From assembly GCA_019748155.1 (NCBI GenBank), contig JAIEPY010000038.1, positions 1 through 35,520 of the forward strand: a stretch of DNA of 35,520 nt, in the 5' to 3' direction. Below are positions 9,605-18,115 of this stretch, in pieces (position 1 is the first letter of the stretch; the number at the start of each line of letters is the position of its first letter). The notes under the pieces were generated by a model. That model searched no databases and was not told the origin of the DNA. It worked only from the letters and a program-made list of their open reading frames with translations. The translations under genes were made by a program, and so were the position numbers. This stretch comes from Burkholderiales bacterium. Its GTDB lineage: Bacteria; Pseudomonadota; Gammaproteobacteria; Burkholderiales; UBA11063.

Positions 9605-10366
9605 CTAGATTAAATTAACTTGTCTAAGTAAATCTTGTTGCTGCAGTAATTGCTCAATTGGTGCATCAGCAACAATCTGGTGTTGCTCATTAAACAGTAT
9701 TCCACGTGTGCTTAATTCACTTAGCAGATTTAGATTATGGGTGCTTATAATTAATGTTTTACCAGCTTGATGCAGCTGTTGCAATAGTCCAACTAGCCAG
9801 TGCTGAGTTTTTGGATCGAGCGCATTGGTAGGTTCGTCTAGAATCAAGACTCTGGGATTAAGTAAGAGTACCGCAGCAATGGCTACTTTTTTCTTCTCGC
9901 CGCCACTGAGTTTGTATGGCGTTTTATTCAATAGGTGCTCAATTGATAGCAATTTGGCAATCTCATTAATGCGGAGTTTAATTTGATCAGGGGTGTAATC
10001 CATTTGAAGTAAGCCAAAAGCAAGTTCTTCAGTCACACTATTGCAAAAGAGTTGCACATCTGAATCTTGAAAAATAAAACCAATTTGCCGATGATAGTTT
10101 ATTGCAAATTCGTCTTGTTGCAACATCTGTGCATTAACCAGCTCTCCGAAGGCGCGAAAGCTTCCTATCGTAGGTGAGAGTAGCCCTGAGAGTATTTTGA
10201 GTAAGGTTGATTTGCCACAGCCATTGGCACCTAGTATACTAACTGCTTCACCTTGGTAAATCGTAAAATTAAGATTGTCTAAAATTTTATCACTATCAGG
10301 ATAGCTAAATTCCAGATGCTCTAGTTCAAAAAGAATATCATTGCTTATCAAGAAACTTTGCTCCAC
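9605..10366 (-). CDS. cbiO: ECF transporter ATP-binding protein (CbiO/NikO type)
   Basis: This is the ATPase that powers uptake of Co2+ or Ni2+ with CbiQ and CbiM at the inner membrane. The 253-residue protein has Walker A GANGCGKS (46-53), a Q-loop (FQDSD), the ABC signature LSGGEKKK, Walker B VLILDEPTNALD and the switch histidine in STHN, all intact. The longest frame starts at a GTG (10366) without an obvious ribosome binding site. A TTG at 10351 is an attractive alternative: GGAG lies 9 bases upstream, and it overlaps the cbiQ stop as TTGA. Either way cbiO overlaps the end of cbiQ, indicating translational coupling as last gene of the operon. Confidence 0.93.
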   Translation of the reverse strand: MEQSFLISNDILFELEHLEFSYPDSDKILDNLNFTIYQGEAVSILGANGCGKSTLLKILSGLLSPTIGSFRAFGELVNAQMLQQDEFAINYHRQIGFIFQDSDVQLFCNSVTEELAFGLLQMDYTPDQIKLRINEIAKLLSIEHLLNKTPYKLSGGEKKKVAIAAVLLLNPRVLILDEPTNALDPKTQHWLVGLLQQLHQAGKTLIISTHNLNLLSELSTRGILFNEQHQIVADAPIEQLLQQQDLLRQVNLI

Positions 10367-11271
10367 GCTAGTAAAATCAGCAGAATTATACCGTTATTTA
10401 TCATAAAAATGTAGTCGATTTTACTTAATTGTAAGCTTTTGAGGCTAACTATTTTATGCGAAAATCCCCGAGCGCGCATAGCTGTAAAAATTTCAGTCGC
10501 CAAATAATTGGATTTAATGAAGAGTAGAGCCATTGAATGCCCGATAAAGCGTCTGTTTTCGCGATGATCTAATCTACCAACCGTTCGTAGAAACCGTGCT
10601 TCATTCATTTGTAGTGCACAGTTTGCCAACAAAAAAATATAGCGATAAGTCATGGTTAAGATTAGGATGAAGCTTACCGGGATTTTCATTAGTGTCAACC
10701 CTTTACAAAGATCATTCCAATGAGTCGTGGTTAAAAGTAAATAGACCAGCGAGAGGCTACAGCCACTACGTACTACCATCATAGTTACTGAGTGTAGCCC
10801 ATGATCGCTAATATATAATCCATGATTCAACCAATTACTATTTGGACTAGCGGCAATTAGCATTAACAATGGTTTGCCGGGTATCAAAGTATTAAATAAA
10901 GCAGGTATCGAACAGACCAGGATAAAAACAGGAATTATTAGCCAAGTGCGTTTAATTAATTTAGACAGTGAAACCTTGCTCAGGTGAGCGTAAACCAGCG
11001 TGATAGCCAATAAAGTTAATGGGATGGTTAGTTGGTGACTAAGGTTAATAATAATTATGAATACCACAGTAATTAGTAATTTAGCTCGAGGGTCGATTGC
11101 TTGTAAGAAACCTTTTAGATTTGCGCAGCGGCTAAAATAAATTTCATCGTTAAATATTTTGCTTAGATGATTAATGCTTCGGCGTAGAAAGTTTAGTCGT
11201 TGCGGAGCACTATATGATGAACTCCGCTCATTATTTAAGAGCCATTCAGGGATAAATTCCTTGTGACACAT
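10348..11271 (-). CDS. cbiQ: ECF transporter transmembrane protein CbiQ
   Basis: CbiQ is the T component that couples CbiO ATP hydrolysis to the metal-binding CbiM in the inner membrane. The 307-residue product has a hydrophilic N-terminus of about 60 residues followed by several membrane segments (about 65-110, 120-145, 170-190, 205-235, 285-305). The family region after the second half, with RARFLRT-like ...EARFLRTVG and ATEIFTAMRARGF, matches the A-x-x-x-R-G coupling helices that contact the ATPase. It starts 10 bases after the cbiM stop. The N-terminal extension before NLKGFLQAIDPRAK is a little longer than in many homologues. Confidence 0.92.
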   Translation of the reverse strand: MCHKEFIPEWLLNNERSSSYSAPQRLNFLRRSINHLSKIFNDEIYFSRCANLKGFLQAIDPRAKLLITVVFIIIINLSHQLTIPLTLLAITLVYAHLSKVSLSKLIKRTWLIIPVFILVCSIPALFNTLIPGKPLLMLIAASPNSNWLNHGLYISDHGLHSVTMMVVRSGCSLSLVYLLLTTTHWNDLCKGLTLMKIPVSFILILTMTYRYIFLLANCALQMNEARFLRTVGRLDHRENRRFIGHSMALLFIKSNYLATEIFTAMRARGFSHKIVSLKSLQLSKIDYIFMINNGIILLILLAWSKVS

Positions 11272-11281
11272 GGTGTGAGTA

Positions 11282-12304
11282 CTATTTGCCAGTTTTGCTT
11301 AGGCGATTAGTAAGAAAAATCAAGCCGGTGATTAAGCTAACACCTATTATTGCGGACAGAATATAACCCGCGGACTGAGGTATTGCACCTTCACCAAGTG
11401 TTGGTAGTGAATAATCAGGTAATATCGCGTGCCATAAATCTGCAGTTTTAGCCATGCCCCTTGGGATATAGCCAATTAGCTGCTGTACCTCTTCTAATCC
11501 CCATTCACCATATGCACTACCACTGGCAAGAAGTCCTAGCGGTGTTAAACAAATAGCGAGAACTGCGGTAATAATCAGCGTCTTATTGCGACTTAGCCAG
11601 CTGCTTGCAACGGCGTCATTTGGTGTCTTACTTATTTGATTTAGAAGGTGTGGCGCAAATTTAACCACATAACTCAGCGCTAATGTGCAGATTATTCCTT
11701 CAAGTATTCCGGCAAATAGTAAATGCACAAACATCATTGCTGGTAGCGTAACTCTTAGCGGATAAAACCCATATAAAGGAGTTCCATCTGCCGAAGTAAA
11801 TAACATTGGTTGAACGCCCATTTCAACAGCAGTTGCTAATGCGGCAATATTAATTCCAACATAACTAGCTATAAAAATTGCAAGCAAATTGCGCCGAGAA
11901 CCTAATGCGCTCGCACCAGAGATTAGCTTATAAATAGCATAACCACACACAGGCATCAAAACCGCCATATTCAAACAATTTACGCCAATTGCCAAAACTC
12001 CGCCATCACCAAAAATAAATGCTTGAATTATTAATGTAGTTGAGACGGCTAAAATTGCGGCCCATGGCCCAACTAAAATGGCGACTAAAACAGCGCCTAC
12101 TGCGTGAGCTGAACTTCCACCCACGATTGGGATATTGAACATCATGATAACGAAACTAAATGCAGCACAAAGTGCGATAGTTGGGATAGATTGCTGATTA
12201 CGGACTAACTTAACTTTACGAAATGCCAGATACCAAATTGCACTCATCACGATAAGCGCAGGAACAGTTGTTTGTGGGCTAAGATAGCCATCAGGAATAT
12301 GCAT
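11282..12304 (-). CDS. cbiM: ECF transporter substrate-binding permease CbiM/NikM with fused C-terminal domain
   Basis: CbiM/NikM binds the divalent metal and is the first gene of this Ni2+/Co2+ uptake operon. I start it at the ATG 12304, not the longer TTG frame (12319), because the family coordinates the metal through the N-terminal Met1 and His2 (MHIPDG) and a GAAGG ribosome binding site lies upstream. A His falls at position 67 (SSAHAVG), the other known ligand. Membrane helices fill residues 10-220. The C-terminal third (about 235-340: two more helices flanking a GEWGLEEV loop) resembles the fused CbiN/NikN-like (PDGLE-type) domain, so no separate cbiN is needed. Nickel versus cobalt cannot be decided from the sequence. 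Confidence 0.93.
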   Translation of the reverse strand: MHIPDGYLSPQTTVPALIVMSAIWYLAFRKVKLVRNQQSIPTIALCAAFSFVIMMFNIPIVGGSSAHAVGAVLVAILVGPWAAILAVSTTLIIQAFIFGDGGVLAIGVNCLNMAVLMPVCGYAIYKLISGASALGSRRNLLAIFIASYVGINIAALATAVEMGVQPMLFTSADGTPLYGFYPLRVTLPAMMFVHLLFAGILEGIICTLALSYVVKFAPHLLNQISKTPNDAVASSWLSRNKTLIITAVLAICLTPLGLLASGSAYGEWGLEEVQQLIGYIPRGMAKTADLWHAILPDYSLPTLGEGAIPQSAGYILSAIIGVSLITGLIFLTNRLSKTGK

Positions 12305-12327
12305 GCCAAATGCCTTCAAAATAAGTA

Positions 12328-12368
12328 TTAGGTCAAAAATTACTTGTTGAAACCTAGTGCGTTAGGTC
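12328..12368 (-). promoter_or_regulatory. Direct repeats and hairpin in the cbiM leader (candidate operator)
   Basis: TTAGGTC occurs at 12328-12334 and again at 12362-12368 (plus-strand reading), 34 bases apart, about three helical turns. The second copy also forms a hairpin ACCTA-(6)-TAGGT at 12352-12367. Both lie between the likely cbi transcription start and the cbiM start codon, where a metal-dependent repressor could act. No match to the canonical NikR site or to a cobalamin riboswitch was seen. Confidence 0.35.
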
Positions 12369-12396
12369 GATGTTAGAGAGTATTGTTAATATTACG

Positions 12397-12405
12397 ATTA
12401 TATCA
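12397..12405 (-). promoter_or_regulatory. Extended -10 promoter for the cbiMQO operon
   Basis: On the minus strand the sequence TGATATAAT is a perfect extended -10 (TGnTATAAT). No good -35 is visible upstream. It leaves a leader of roughly 85 bases before cbiM. Confidence 0.55.
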
Positions 12406-12498
12406 TTTAGGTATAAGCTGAGTTTATATTTTACCATAAAAAGCCTTGTTTTGCTAAGTGTCATTTAATAGAGTGAGTGTTATTTATGTATAAGAGCT

Positions 12499-12527
12499 GA
12501 ATAATAATATTCTGGTTTTGTTATAAT
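12499..12527 (+). promoter_or_regulatory. Extended -10 promoter with overlapping palindrome for the murein-sugar operon
   Basis: TGTTATAAT at 12519-12527 is a perfect extended -10 about 45 bases before the kinase ATG. The inverted repeat GAATA-ATAA-TATTC (12499-12512) covers the -35 position and could be a repressor site, though AT-rich sequence makes chance palindromes common. Confidence 0.55.
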
Positions 12528-12571
12528 TATGCTTATTTTTATGTAACTTTTTAGTTGTATTGTTAAGGCAT

Positions 12572-13501
12572 ATGAAAAAAATATTTTGTATTGGTGAGTT
12601 GTTAGTTGATTTTATGGGGCAAAGTTCCCAAGGTCTTGTTAAAAGTAATCAATTTGCCAAGTTCGCAGGCGGTGCTCCGGCCAATGTTGCTGCGGCAGTC
12701 AGTAAACTTGGTGGCCAGGCAGTATTTATGGGGCAGGTTGGGCAAGATAGCTTTGGCGAATATTTATTAGCTGCATTAGCTGAACTGGGAATTGATACCC
12801 ATCTTTGTAAGCGTGAGGGCAAAACAACTCTGGCATTTGTTGCGCTGGATGCTCATGGTGAACGTGATTTTGAATTTTATCGCGGGAGTGATGGCGATTA
12901 TCAATTTGCTGAGTTTGAAGTAGATAATCTAAATTCTGAGGATATTGTTCATTTTGGTTCCGCTACTGCTTTAATGGGTGGGCGTTTGCGTACTAGCTAT
13001 TTCCAATTACTTGAAATGGCAGATGCTAATAAAAATTTCATTAGTTTTGATCCCAACTATCGTGAAGATTTAATTAGTGCTGATATGATGGCAAATTATT
13101 TGCATGATTGCAAAACTTTTATCTCTTATGCCGATGTAGTTAAGCTCAGCGAAAGTGAAGCACAGTTAATCAGCGGTGAAGATGATCTGGATAAGGCGCT
13201 GGCTTATTTACAATACGTTGGAGCTAAAACTGTGATTGTAACTCTGGGAGCAAAAGGTAGTATGATTGCCAATGCTCAGGGAACTAGATTGATTCCCTCG
13301 CGTAAAATTACACAAGTTGACAGCACTGGTGCGGGCGATGCGTTTGTTGGTGCATTACTTTTTAAATTAGCCCAACATTCAGAGCCAAATTGGGATGCTT
13401 TTGTGGCTTTTGCTAATTTGGTCGGCGCATTTAGTTGTACCAACTATGGCGCAATTAAATCTATGCCAACTATGCGTCAATTTCTTGAATTTATCAACTG
13501 A
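12572..13501 (+). CDS. PfkB-family sugar kinase (fructokinase-like)
   Basis: A ribokinase/PfkB-type ATP-dependent sugar kinase of 309 residues. It has the N-terminal sugar-binding signature GGAPANVAAAVSKLGG (about residues 31-46) and the C-terminal PfkB signature DSTGAGDAF with catalytic Asp256. Overall it is closest to ScrK-type fructokinases (GELLVDF start, FVALDAHGERDFEFYRGSD). The ATG 12572 is chosen over TTG 12560 because AAGG precedes it by 3 to 4 bases and homologues begin near MKKIFCIGE. As first gene of the murein-sugar operon it might phosphorylate a sugar released or imported by this pathway. That role is inferred from position; an ordinary fructokinase activity is equally possible. 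Confidence 0.9.
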   Translation: MKKIFCIGELLVDFMGQSSQGLVKSNQFAKFAGGAPANVAAAVSKLGGQAVFMGQVGQDSFGEYLLAALAELGIDTHLCKREGKTTLAFVALDAHGERDFEFYRGSDGDYQFAEFEVDNLNSEDIVHFGSATALMGGRLRTSYFQLLEMADANKNFISFDPNYREDLISADMMANYLHDCKTFISYADVVKLSESEAQLISGEDDLDKALAYLQYVGAKTVIVTLGAKGSMIANAQGTRLIPSRKITQVDSTGAGDAFVGALLFKLAQHSEPNWDAFVAFANLVGAFSCTNYGAIKSMPTMRQFLEFIN

Positions 13502-13512
13502 GAATAGTAATC

Positions 13513-14880
13513 ATGAAAATTAAATATTTACTGTTACTAATCAGTGGACTATCCATTTCATCAGTTATGGCAGAGAGCCAGTGCAATTTTTTTGCCGCAA
13601 GTGGCTCAATTGCCAAGTCTGCTCTTTTAACGCAAGGCAAGCCTGAGAGTTATGGCTTTGATTCTAAGAAACTTGCACTGGTTGATCAGCAAATTAATCA
13701 GGATGTAAAAAATGGTTTCCCCGGTGCGGCATTATTGATTATCAAAGATGGACATGTGATTAAACAAAATGTTTATGGCTCAAGTCTAAAATATGATTTA
13801 AAAACTGGTAAACCATTAGCTAAGCCAATACCTGTAGAGTGCAATACTTTATTTGATTTAGCATCAAATACAAAAATGTATGCTACCAATTATGCAGTAA
13901 TGCATTTGGTTGCAGAAAGTAAGCTGGACATTGATAAACCAATTAGTTTTTATTTACCCGCATATAAAGGCTGCGATAAGAATGGGCAATGCCGTGAAAC
14001 TAGAACCGTTCGCGATTTACTGACGCATAGCGCTGGTTACATGCCTAGTCCACAATTTTATAATCCACAGGCCATTGCACAATACGGAAATGGTCTGTAT
14101 TCACAAAATCGCCTCACCACTGAATCAACCATCTTAAATAAACTTCCTTTTGAGCGCGCGCGCGGAGGTAAACCTGTCTATAGTGACGTGGACTTTATGT
14201 TGCTGGGAGTGATCATTGAAGCAATAAGCAAACAATCATTAGAGCAATATGTTGCACAAAGTATTTATCAGCCATTAGGGCTAACATCTATTACATTTAA
14301 TCCTTTGCTGAATGGTTATAGCCATAAATCGTGTGCAGCAACTGAGGTTGATGGTAATACACGCGGTGGCAGTATTAAATTTCCAAATATTCGCACGATT
14401 CCAATTCAATGCCAGGTTCATGATGAAAATTCCTATTATTCAATGGGTAGTGTTTCCGGGCATGCTGGATTATTTGCTAATTTAGCGGATATGGCGGTAT
14501 TGATGCAGCTTGCGCTAAACAATGGAAGCTATAATAAGGTGAGGTTATGGACTCCTGCAGTTGAAACACAATTTATTGCACCCATGGCTAGCGATGATAC
14601 CTATGGTGTTGGTTGGCGAAGGGCAGGAGCAAAAAGTAATTATGCTCCATTTGGACACTATGCGAGTAATCAAGCGTTTGGGCATACCGGCTGGACTGGC
14701 ACGCTAACCCTGATTGATCCCAAGTATGATTTGGCAATTGTGTTATTAACTAATAAAAAACATAGCCACTACAAAGATGGTAAATTTGCAGGCGATAGCT
14801 TTGCTACAGGTAGTTATCATCAGATTGTTGATTTAATTTATCAAAGCTTAGATGCCACCGCAAAAAATGTTACATATTAA
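13513..14880 (+). CDS. Secreted serine beta-lactamase-like hydrolase (YfeW/PBP4B type)
   Basis: A 455-residue class C beta-lactamase-fold enzyme with a Sec signal peptide (MKIKYLLLLISGLSISSVMA). The active-site triad motifs are present: SxxK as S118-N-T-K121, YxN as Y223-S-D225, and the KTG equivalent H391-T-G393. The LFDLASNTKMYAT context and overall length match E. coli YfeW (PBP4B), a D-Ala-D-Ala carboxypeptidase/esterase encoded beside murP, the same neighbour as here. It likely trims peptidoglycan peptides or a related ester in the periplasm. It starts 11 bases after the kinase stop, with only a weak ribosome binding site (GAGAA). Confidence 0.88.
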   Translation: MKIKYLLLLISGLSISSVMAESQCNFFAASGSIAKSALLTQGKPESYGFDSKKLALVDQQINQDVKNGFPGAALLIIKDGHVIKQNVYGSSLKYDLKTGKPLAKPIPVECNTLFDLASNTKMYATNYAVMHLVAESKLDIDKPISFYLPAYKGCDKNGQCRETRTVRDLLTHSAGYMPSPQFYNPQAIAQYGNGLYSQNRLTTESTILNKLPFERARGGKPVYSDVDFMLLGVIIEAISKQSLEQYVAQSIYQPLGLTSITFNPLLNGYSHKSCAATEVDGNTRGGSIKFPNIRTIPIQCQVHDENSYYSMGSVSGHAGLFANLADMAVLMQLALNNGSYNKVRLWTPAVETQFIAPMASDDTYGVGWRRAGAKSNYAPFGHYASNQAFGHTGWTGTLTLIDPKYDLAIVLLTNKKHSHYKDGKFAGDSFATGSYHQIVDLIYQSLDATAKNVTY

Positions 14881-14905
14881 TTAAATTTTAAAAAAGGTTA
14901 TTATT

Positions 14906-15190
14906 ATGAGTTTTAATCCACAAGTAGTGGCAGATCAGATTTTTGAATTAACCAGCATTGCAGGTATTAAGACTACTGCAATTTGTATGACACGTTTTCG
15001 CCTTAACCTAAGAGACTATAACAAGATTGATTTAGCCGCATTAAAATCTCTTGATGGGGTTGCTGATGCGGTGATTGTTGATGAGCAATTACAAATTGTA
15101 ATGGGGCTGGGTAAAGTAGTTAAGGTCTATGAGTGTTTTAAACCTTATTTGGAAAACGACGCTGTGATCTTAGCAGAAATTAAGCGCTAA
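14906..15190 (+). CDS. Stand-alone PTS EIIB domain protein (glucose/sucrose family)
   Basis: A 94-residue phosphocarrier: the EIIB domain of the glucose-type PTS family with its phosphorylated cysteine, C27, in ICMTRFR, and the typical LQIVMGLGKV near the end. It is a close paralogue of the EIIB domain at the N-terminus of the next gene: both begin with FNP.(Q/V)..(A/V)..QI.(D/E)L and keep CMTR(L/F)R. It has a good AAGG ribosome binding site and ends 11 bases before murP. It may offer a second phosphotransfer route to the EIIC domain, or act as a sensor/regulator; both are inferences. It has no membrane segment. Confidence 0.9.
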   Translation: MSFNPQVVADQIFELTSIAGIKTTAICMTRFRLNLRDYNKIDLAALKSLDGVADAVIVDEQLQIVMGLGKVVKVYECFKPYLENDAVILAEIKR

Positions 15191-15201
15191 AAGGAAGGTT
15201 C

Positions 15202-16620
15202 ATGGAAAATCAAAGTAAAGCTGTTGCATTTAATCCTGAACAAATAGCGCAACAAATTTGGGACTTAGTATCACCACATGGTATAACTGCGGTTGAAATC
15301 TGTATGACACGCCTGCGGATTACACTAAAACATAAAGAGTTAGTCGATATTGCCAAAATCAAAGCAATTTCTGGAGTGCTGGGCGTAGTTGATACACCAG
15401 ATCAGCTTCAGATCATTATAGGTCTGGGTAAGGTGAATCAGGTTAATGAAAAATTCCAGATTTTGCTAAATGCGGCACCAGTTGCGACGCCAGATGTCGC
15501 GGTGGTTAGTGAAACTAAGGCAAATGATGCTGGTTCATTAAAAGAAAAATTAAAACAAAAAAATTCGACACCATTCAAGAACTTCTTGAAAAAATTAGCC
15601 AATATTTTTATCCCGATGATTCCAGCTTTTATCGGTTGTGGTCTGGTACTTGGGATTGTTAATGTTTTGACTAAATCGCTAAGCCCTGAAACCTTGGGAG
15701 GAATGCCATTTGACCAAACTACGGTTGGTGCTATTCTCAAATTAATTGGTGGTGGAATTACTTTTGGTCTGGCGCTGTTTGCTGGGTTAAATACATCCAA
15801 AGAGTTTGGTGGTACGCCGATTTTGGGTGGTGTGCTAGCGGCAGTATTAACCATGCCAGGTTTATCGGCAATTACCGTTTTTGGTGAACAAGCAACTCCT
15901 GGTCGAGGTGGGGTTATTGCGGTGCTTTTTGTGGCAATTTTTGCCGCTTGGCTGGAAAAACGACTGCGTAAAGTAATTCCGGTGGCGCTGGATTTATTCG
16001 TAACTCCGACCTTAGTTTTGCTTATTTCTGGATTCTTAGCTATTTTTATTTTACAACCAATCGGTGGCGTAATTTCTGATGCAATAACCAATGGCTCCAA
16101 ATTAGCGGTAGATCATGGCGGTCCGGTAGTTGGATTTATTTTAAGTGCGGCATTTTTACCATTAGTTATGACCGGATTACATCAAGGACTTACTCCGATT
16201 CACGCTGAGTTAATTAAGACCACTGGCTCGACAGTTTTGCTGCCGATTCTAGCGATGGCAGGAGCGGGTCAAGTTGGTGCGGCATTGGCGGTGTGGTTAA
16301 AAACTAAAAATCAAAAACTAATTCATATTATTAAATCTGGTATTGTTGTTGGTTTCCTAGGCGTTGGTGAACCATTAATCTACGGCGTAACTTTACCATT
16401 GTTTCGTCCCTTTTTAGCGGCGTGTATCGGTGGTGGTTTGGGTGGTGCTTTTGTGGCAACTTTCAAACTAGGTGCAACAGGAATTGGTATTTCTGGCTTG
16501 CCTTTAACGTTATTAATTCATAATGGAATGCTATTATATCTACTGGGTATTTTGATTGCTTATGTTGGTGGATTTATTGCTACTTTGATCGTCGGTTTTG
16601 ATGATAGTGTAATTGAATAA
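15202..16620 (+). CDS. murP: PTS EIIBC component, MurNAc type (MurP)
   Basis: An inner-membrane PTS permease that phosphorylates its sugar during uptake. The 472-residue protein (E. coli MurP is 474) has an EIIB domain with phospho-cysteine C34 in EICMTRLR (1-90), a Lys-rich linker, and an EIIC domain of about ten membrane segments (120-470) with GVGEPLIYGVTLP, the family's conserved substrate motif. Assignment to MurNAc uptake rests on similarity to MurP and on the neighbours YfeW and MupG; other sugars of the glucose/sucrose family cannot be excluded. No EIIA domain is fused, so a Crr-like EIIA from elsewhere must supply phosphate. Confidence 0.9.
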   Translation: MENQSKAVAFNPEQIAQQIWDLVSPHGITAVEICMTRLRITLKHKELVDIAKIKAISGVLGVVDTPDQLQIIIGLGKVNQVNEKFQILLNAAPVATPDVAVVSETKANDAGSLKEKLKQKNSTPFKNFLKKLANIFIPMIPAFIGCGLVLGIVNVLTKSLSPETLGGMPFDQTTVGAILKLIGGGITFGLALFAGLNTSKEFGGTPILGGVLAAVLTMPGLSAITVFGEQATPGRGGVIAVLFVAIFAAWLEKRLRKVIPVALDLFVTPTLVLLISGFLAIFILQPIGGVISDAITNGSKLAVDHGGPVVGFILSAAFLPLVMTGLHQGLTPIHAELIKTTGSTVLLPILAMAGAGQVGAALAVWLKTKNQKLIHIIKSGIVVGFLGVGEPLIYGVTLPLFRPFLAACIGGGLGGAFVATFKLGATGIGISGLPLTLLIHNGMLLYLLGILIAYVGGFIATLIVGFDDSVIE

Positions 16621-16658
16621 GCATAAATTTAGCTTTAGTAATAGTGAAGAGGCTTTTA

Positions 16659-18095
16659 GTGAATAGATTGTTTAAATTTGGTCTGCTATTAGGCATGGTT
16701 AGCTTTGTGTCGGCAACCGAACTGATTAATATTTTTCCAATGGAAAGCTATAATCAAGATGTTTCCGCTTGGATTAAGCCTGATGCACCAGATTATAAAC
16801 AATCACTGCTAAGTGAGGACTATCAGAAACTACGGCTGCAGGAGTTTTATCAGCATTATTATAGTAGTGCTGAAAGCGATTTATCACCGTGGAGTCGCAA
16901 TTATGTTAACAGTCAATTAGTTCAATCAGAAAGCATTAATATCATCCAGACTGAGCGCCAGATTTTGGCTGGTTTTAATAATCCTATTGATGTCAAAAAA
17001 ACTGCTTATGGTGAAAATTATTTACCATATAAAGCGGCATGGTTTGCCAAAGTTGGGCGTAATATGGGTTTGGATAAGCCGATAGAGTTATCATATGCTG
17101 ATAATAAGCGTGCCATTGCGGTGGATAATCTATTGGTTCGTACGCTTCCAACCAGTGATCCATTATTTTATAGTAACAAGATTGCTGGTGAAGGATATCC
17201 TTTTGATAACCTTCAGGAAACTGCCGTTTTTATTGGCATGCCACTTTATGTTATCAAACAAAGTGCAGACAAAGAATGGAGTTTAGTTATTGCTTCAGAT
17301 GATGTTGGCTGGGTTCGTACTTCTGGCATTGCGATGGTTGATGATAAATTTATTGCTACTTGGCAAAAAGCTGCTCGCAAAAATATAGTGGCAACAATTG
17401 CACAAAATTCGTTGATTGATGCTAGTGGTGTTTTCCGTGGTATGGCATATAATGGTGGTACTTTTCCGTTGGTGAATAAAAGTGAGTCCGTTTATAATAT
17501 ATTAATGCCTGTGGCAGATTTAAAACGTAATGCACAGATTATTAAGGTTAAAATTGGTCAATCTGATGGAGTTGTTATGCCGTTGAAATTAACTCCGGAA
17601 AATATAGCCCGGATTATGCGTAATCAAATTGGCAAGCAATACGGCTGGGGCAGTATGTTTTTTAATTATGATTGTTCGGCAGAAACCAAAGCTCTCTTTG
17701 CGCCATTTGGTATTTATTTGCCGCGTAATTCTGGCTTTCAGTCATTAGCTGGTAAAACCGTGATTTTGGATAATTTATCTAGTACTGAGCGTGAACAATA
17801 TTTATTAAAAAATGGACATAAATTCTTAACATTAGTACAAATCCCGGGGCATATTCTACTCTATATCGGTAATTATGCTAACCCCAATTCAGCACAACAT
17901 GAATCGGTCGCAATGAGTTATCAGAATATCTGGGGCATGAAAACTAGCGCCAATGATACACGCTATGTTATTGGTGGCTCAGTGCTTTTACCGCTATTAG
18001 CACAATATCCTGAACAAGCTGATTTAATGTCTTTTTATGACAGTACACGATCCAAATTTAGACTAGTATATCTCGATCAATTTCCTGAAAATTAA
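16659..18095 (+). CDS. Secreted SH3/NlpC-P60 peptidoglycan endopeptidase
   Basis: A cell-wall cysteine peptidase of the C40 family, expected to cleave gamma-D-Glu-diamino acid bonds in stem peptides. The layout matches the multidomain NlpC/P60 family with an N-terminal stabilising region (about 20-120), bacterial SH3 domains (about 140-310) and a catalytic C-terminal domain with C339 in YDCSAET and the histidine in IPGHILLYIG. A signal peptide (VNRLFKFGLLLGMVSFVSA) is present. I prefer the GTG at 16659, with AAGAGG 6 bases upstream, over the GTG at 16644. Between murP and mupG it fits generation of importable muropeptides or sugars. Confidence 0.88.
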   Translation: MNRLFKFGLLLGMVSFVSATELINIFPMESYNQDVSAWIKPDAPDYKQSLLSEDYQKLRLQEFYQHYYSSAESDLSPWSRNYVNSQLVQSESINIIQTERQILAGFNNPIDVKKTAYGENYLPYKAAWFAKVGRNMGLDKPIELSYADNKRAIAVDNLLVRTLPTSDPLFYSNKIAGEGYPFDNLQETAVFIGMPLYVIKQSADKEWSLVIASDDVGWVRTSGIAMVDDKFIATWQKAARKNIVATIAQNSLIDASGVFRGMAYNGGTFPLVNKSESVYNILMPVADLKRNAQIIKVKIGQSDGVVMPLKLTPENIARIMRNQIGKQYGWGSMFFNYDCSAETKALFAPFGIYLPRNSGFQSLAGKTVILDNLSSTEREQYLLKNGHKFLTLVQIPGHILLYIGNYANPNSAQHESVAMSYQNIWGMKTSANDTRYVIGGSVLLPLLAQYPEQADLMSFYDSTRSKFRLVYLDQFPEN

Positions 18096-18115
18096 TATTT
18101 GTGAGGCAATGACAT

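Noticed and set aside
12305-12500. Cobalamin or NiCo riboswitch upstream of cbiM
   Set aside because: The leader is only about 85 bases and lacks the conserved cobalamin box and the junction motifs of the NiCo class as far as I can read.
15438-16100. 220-codon minus-strand open frame antisense to murP
   Set aside because: It is a mirror of the codon pattern in a strongly coding membrane gene; it is rich in Pro, Thr and Ala repeats and has no family resemblance.
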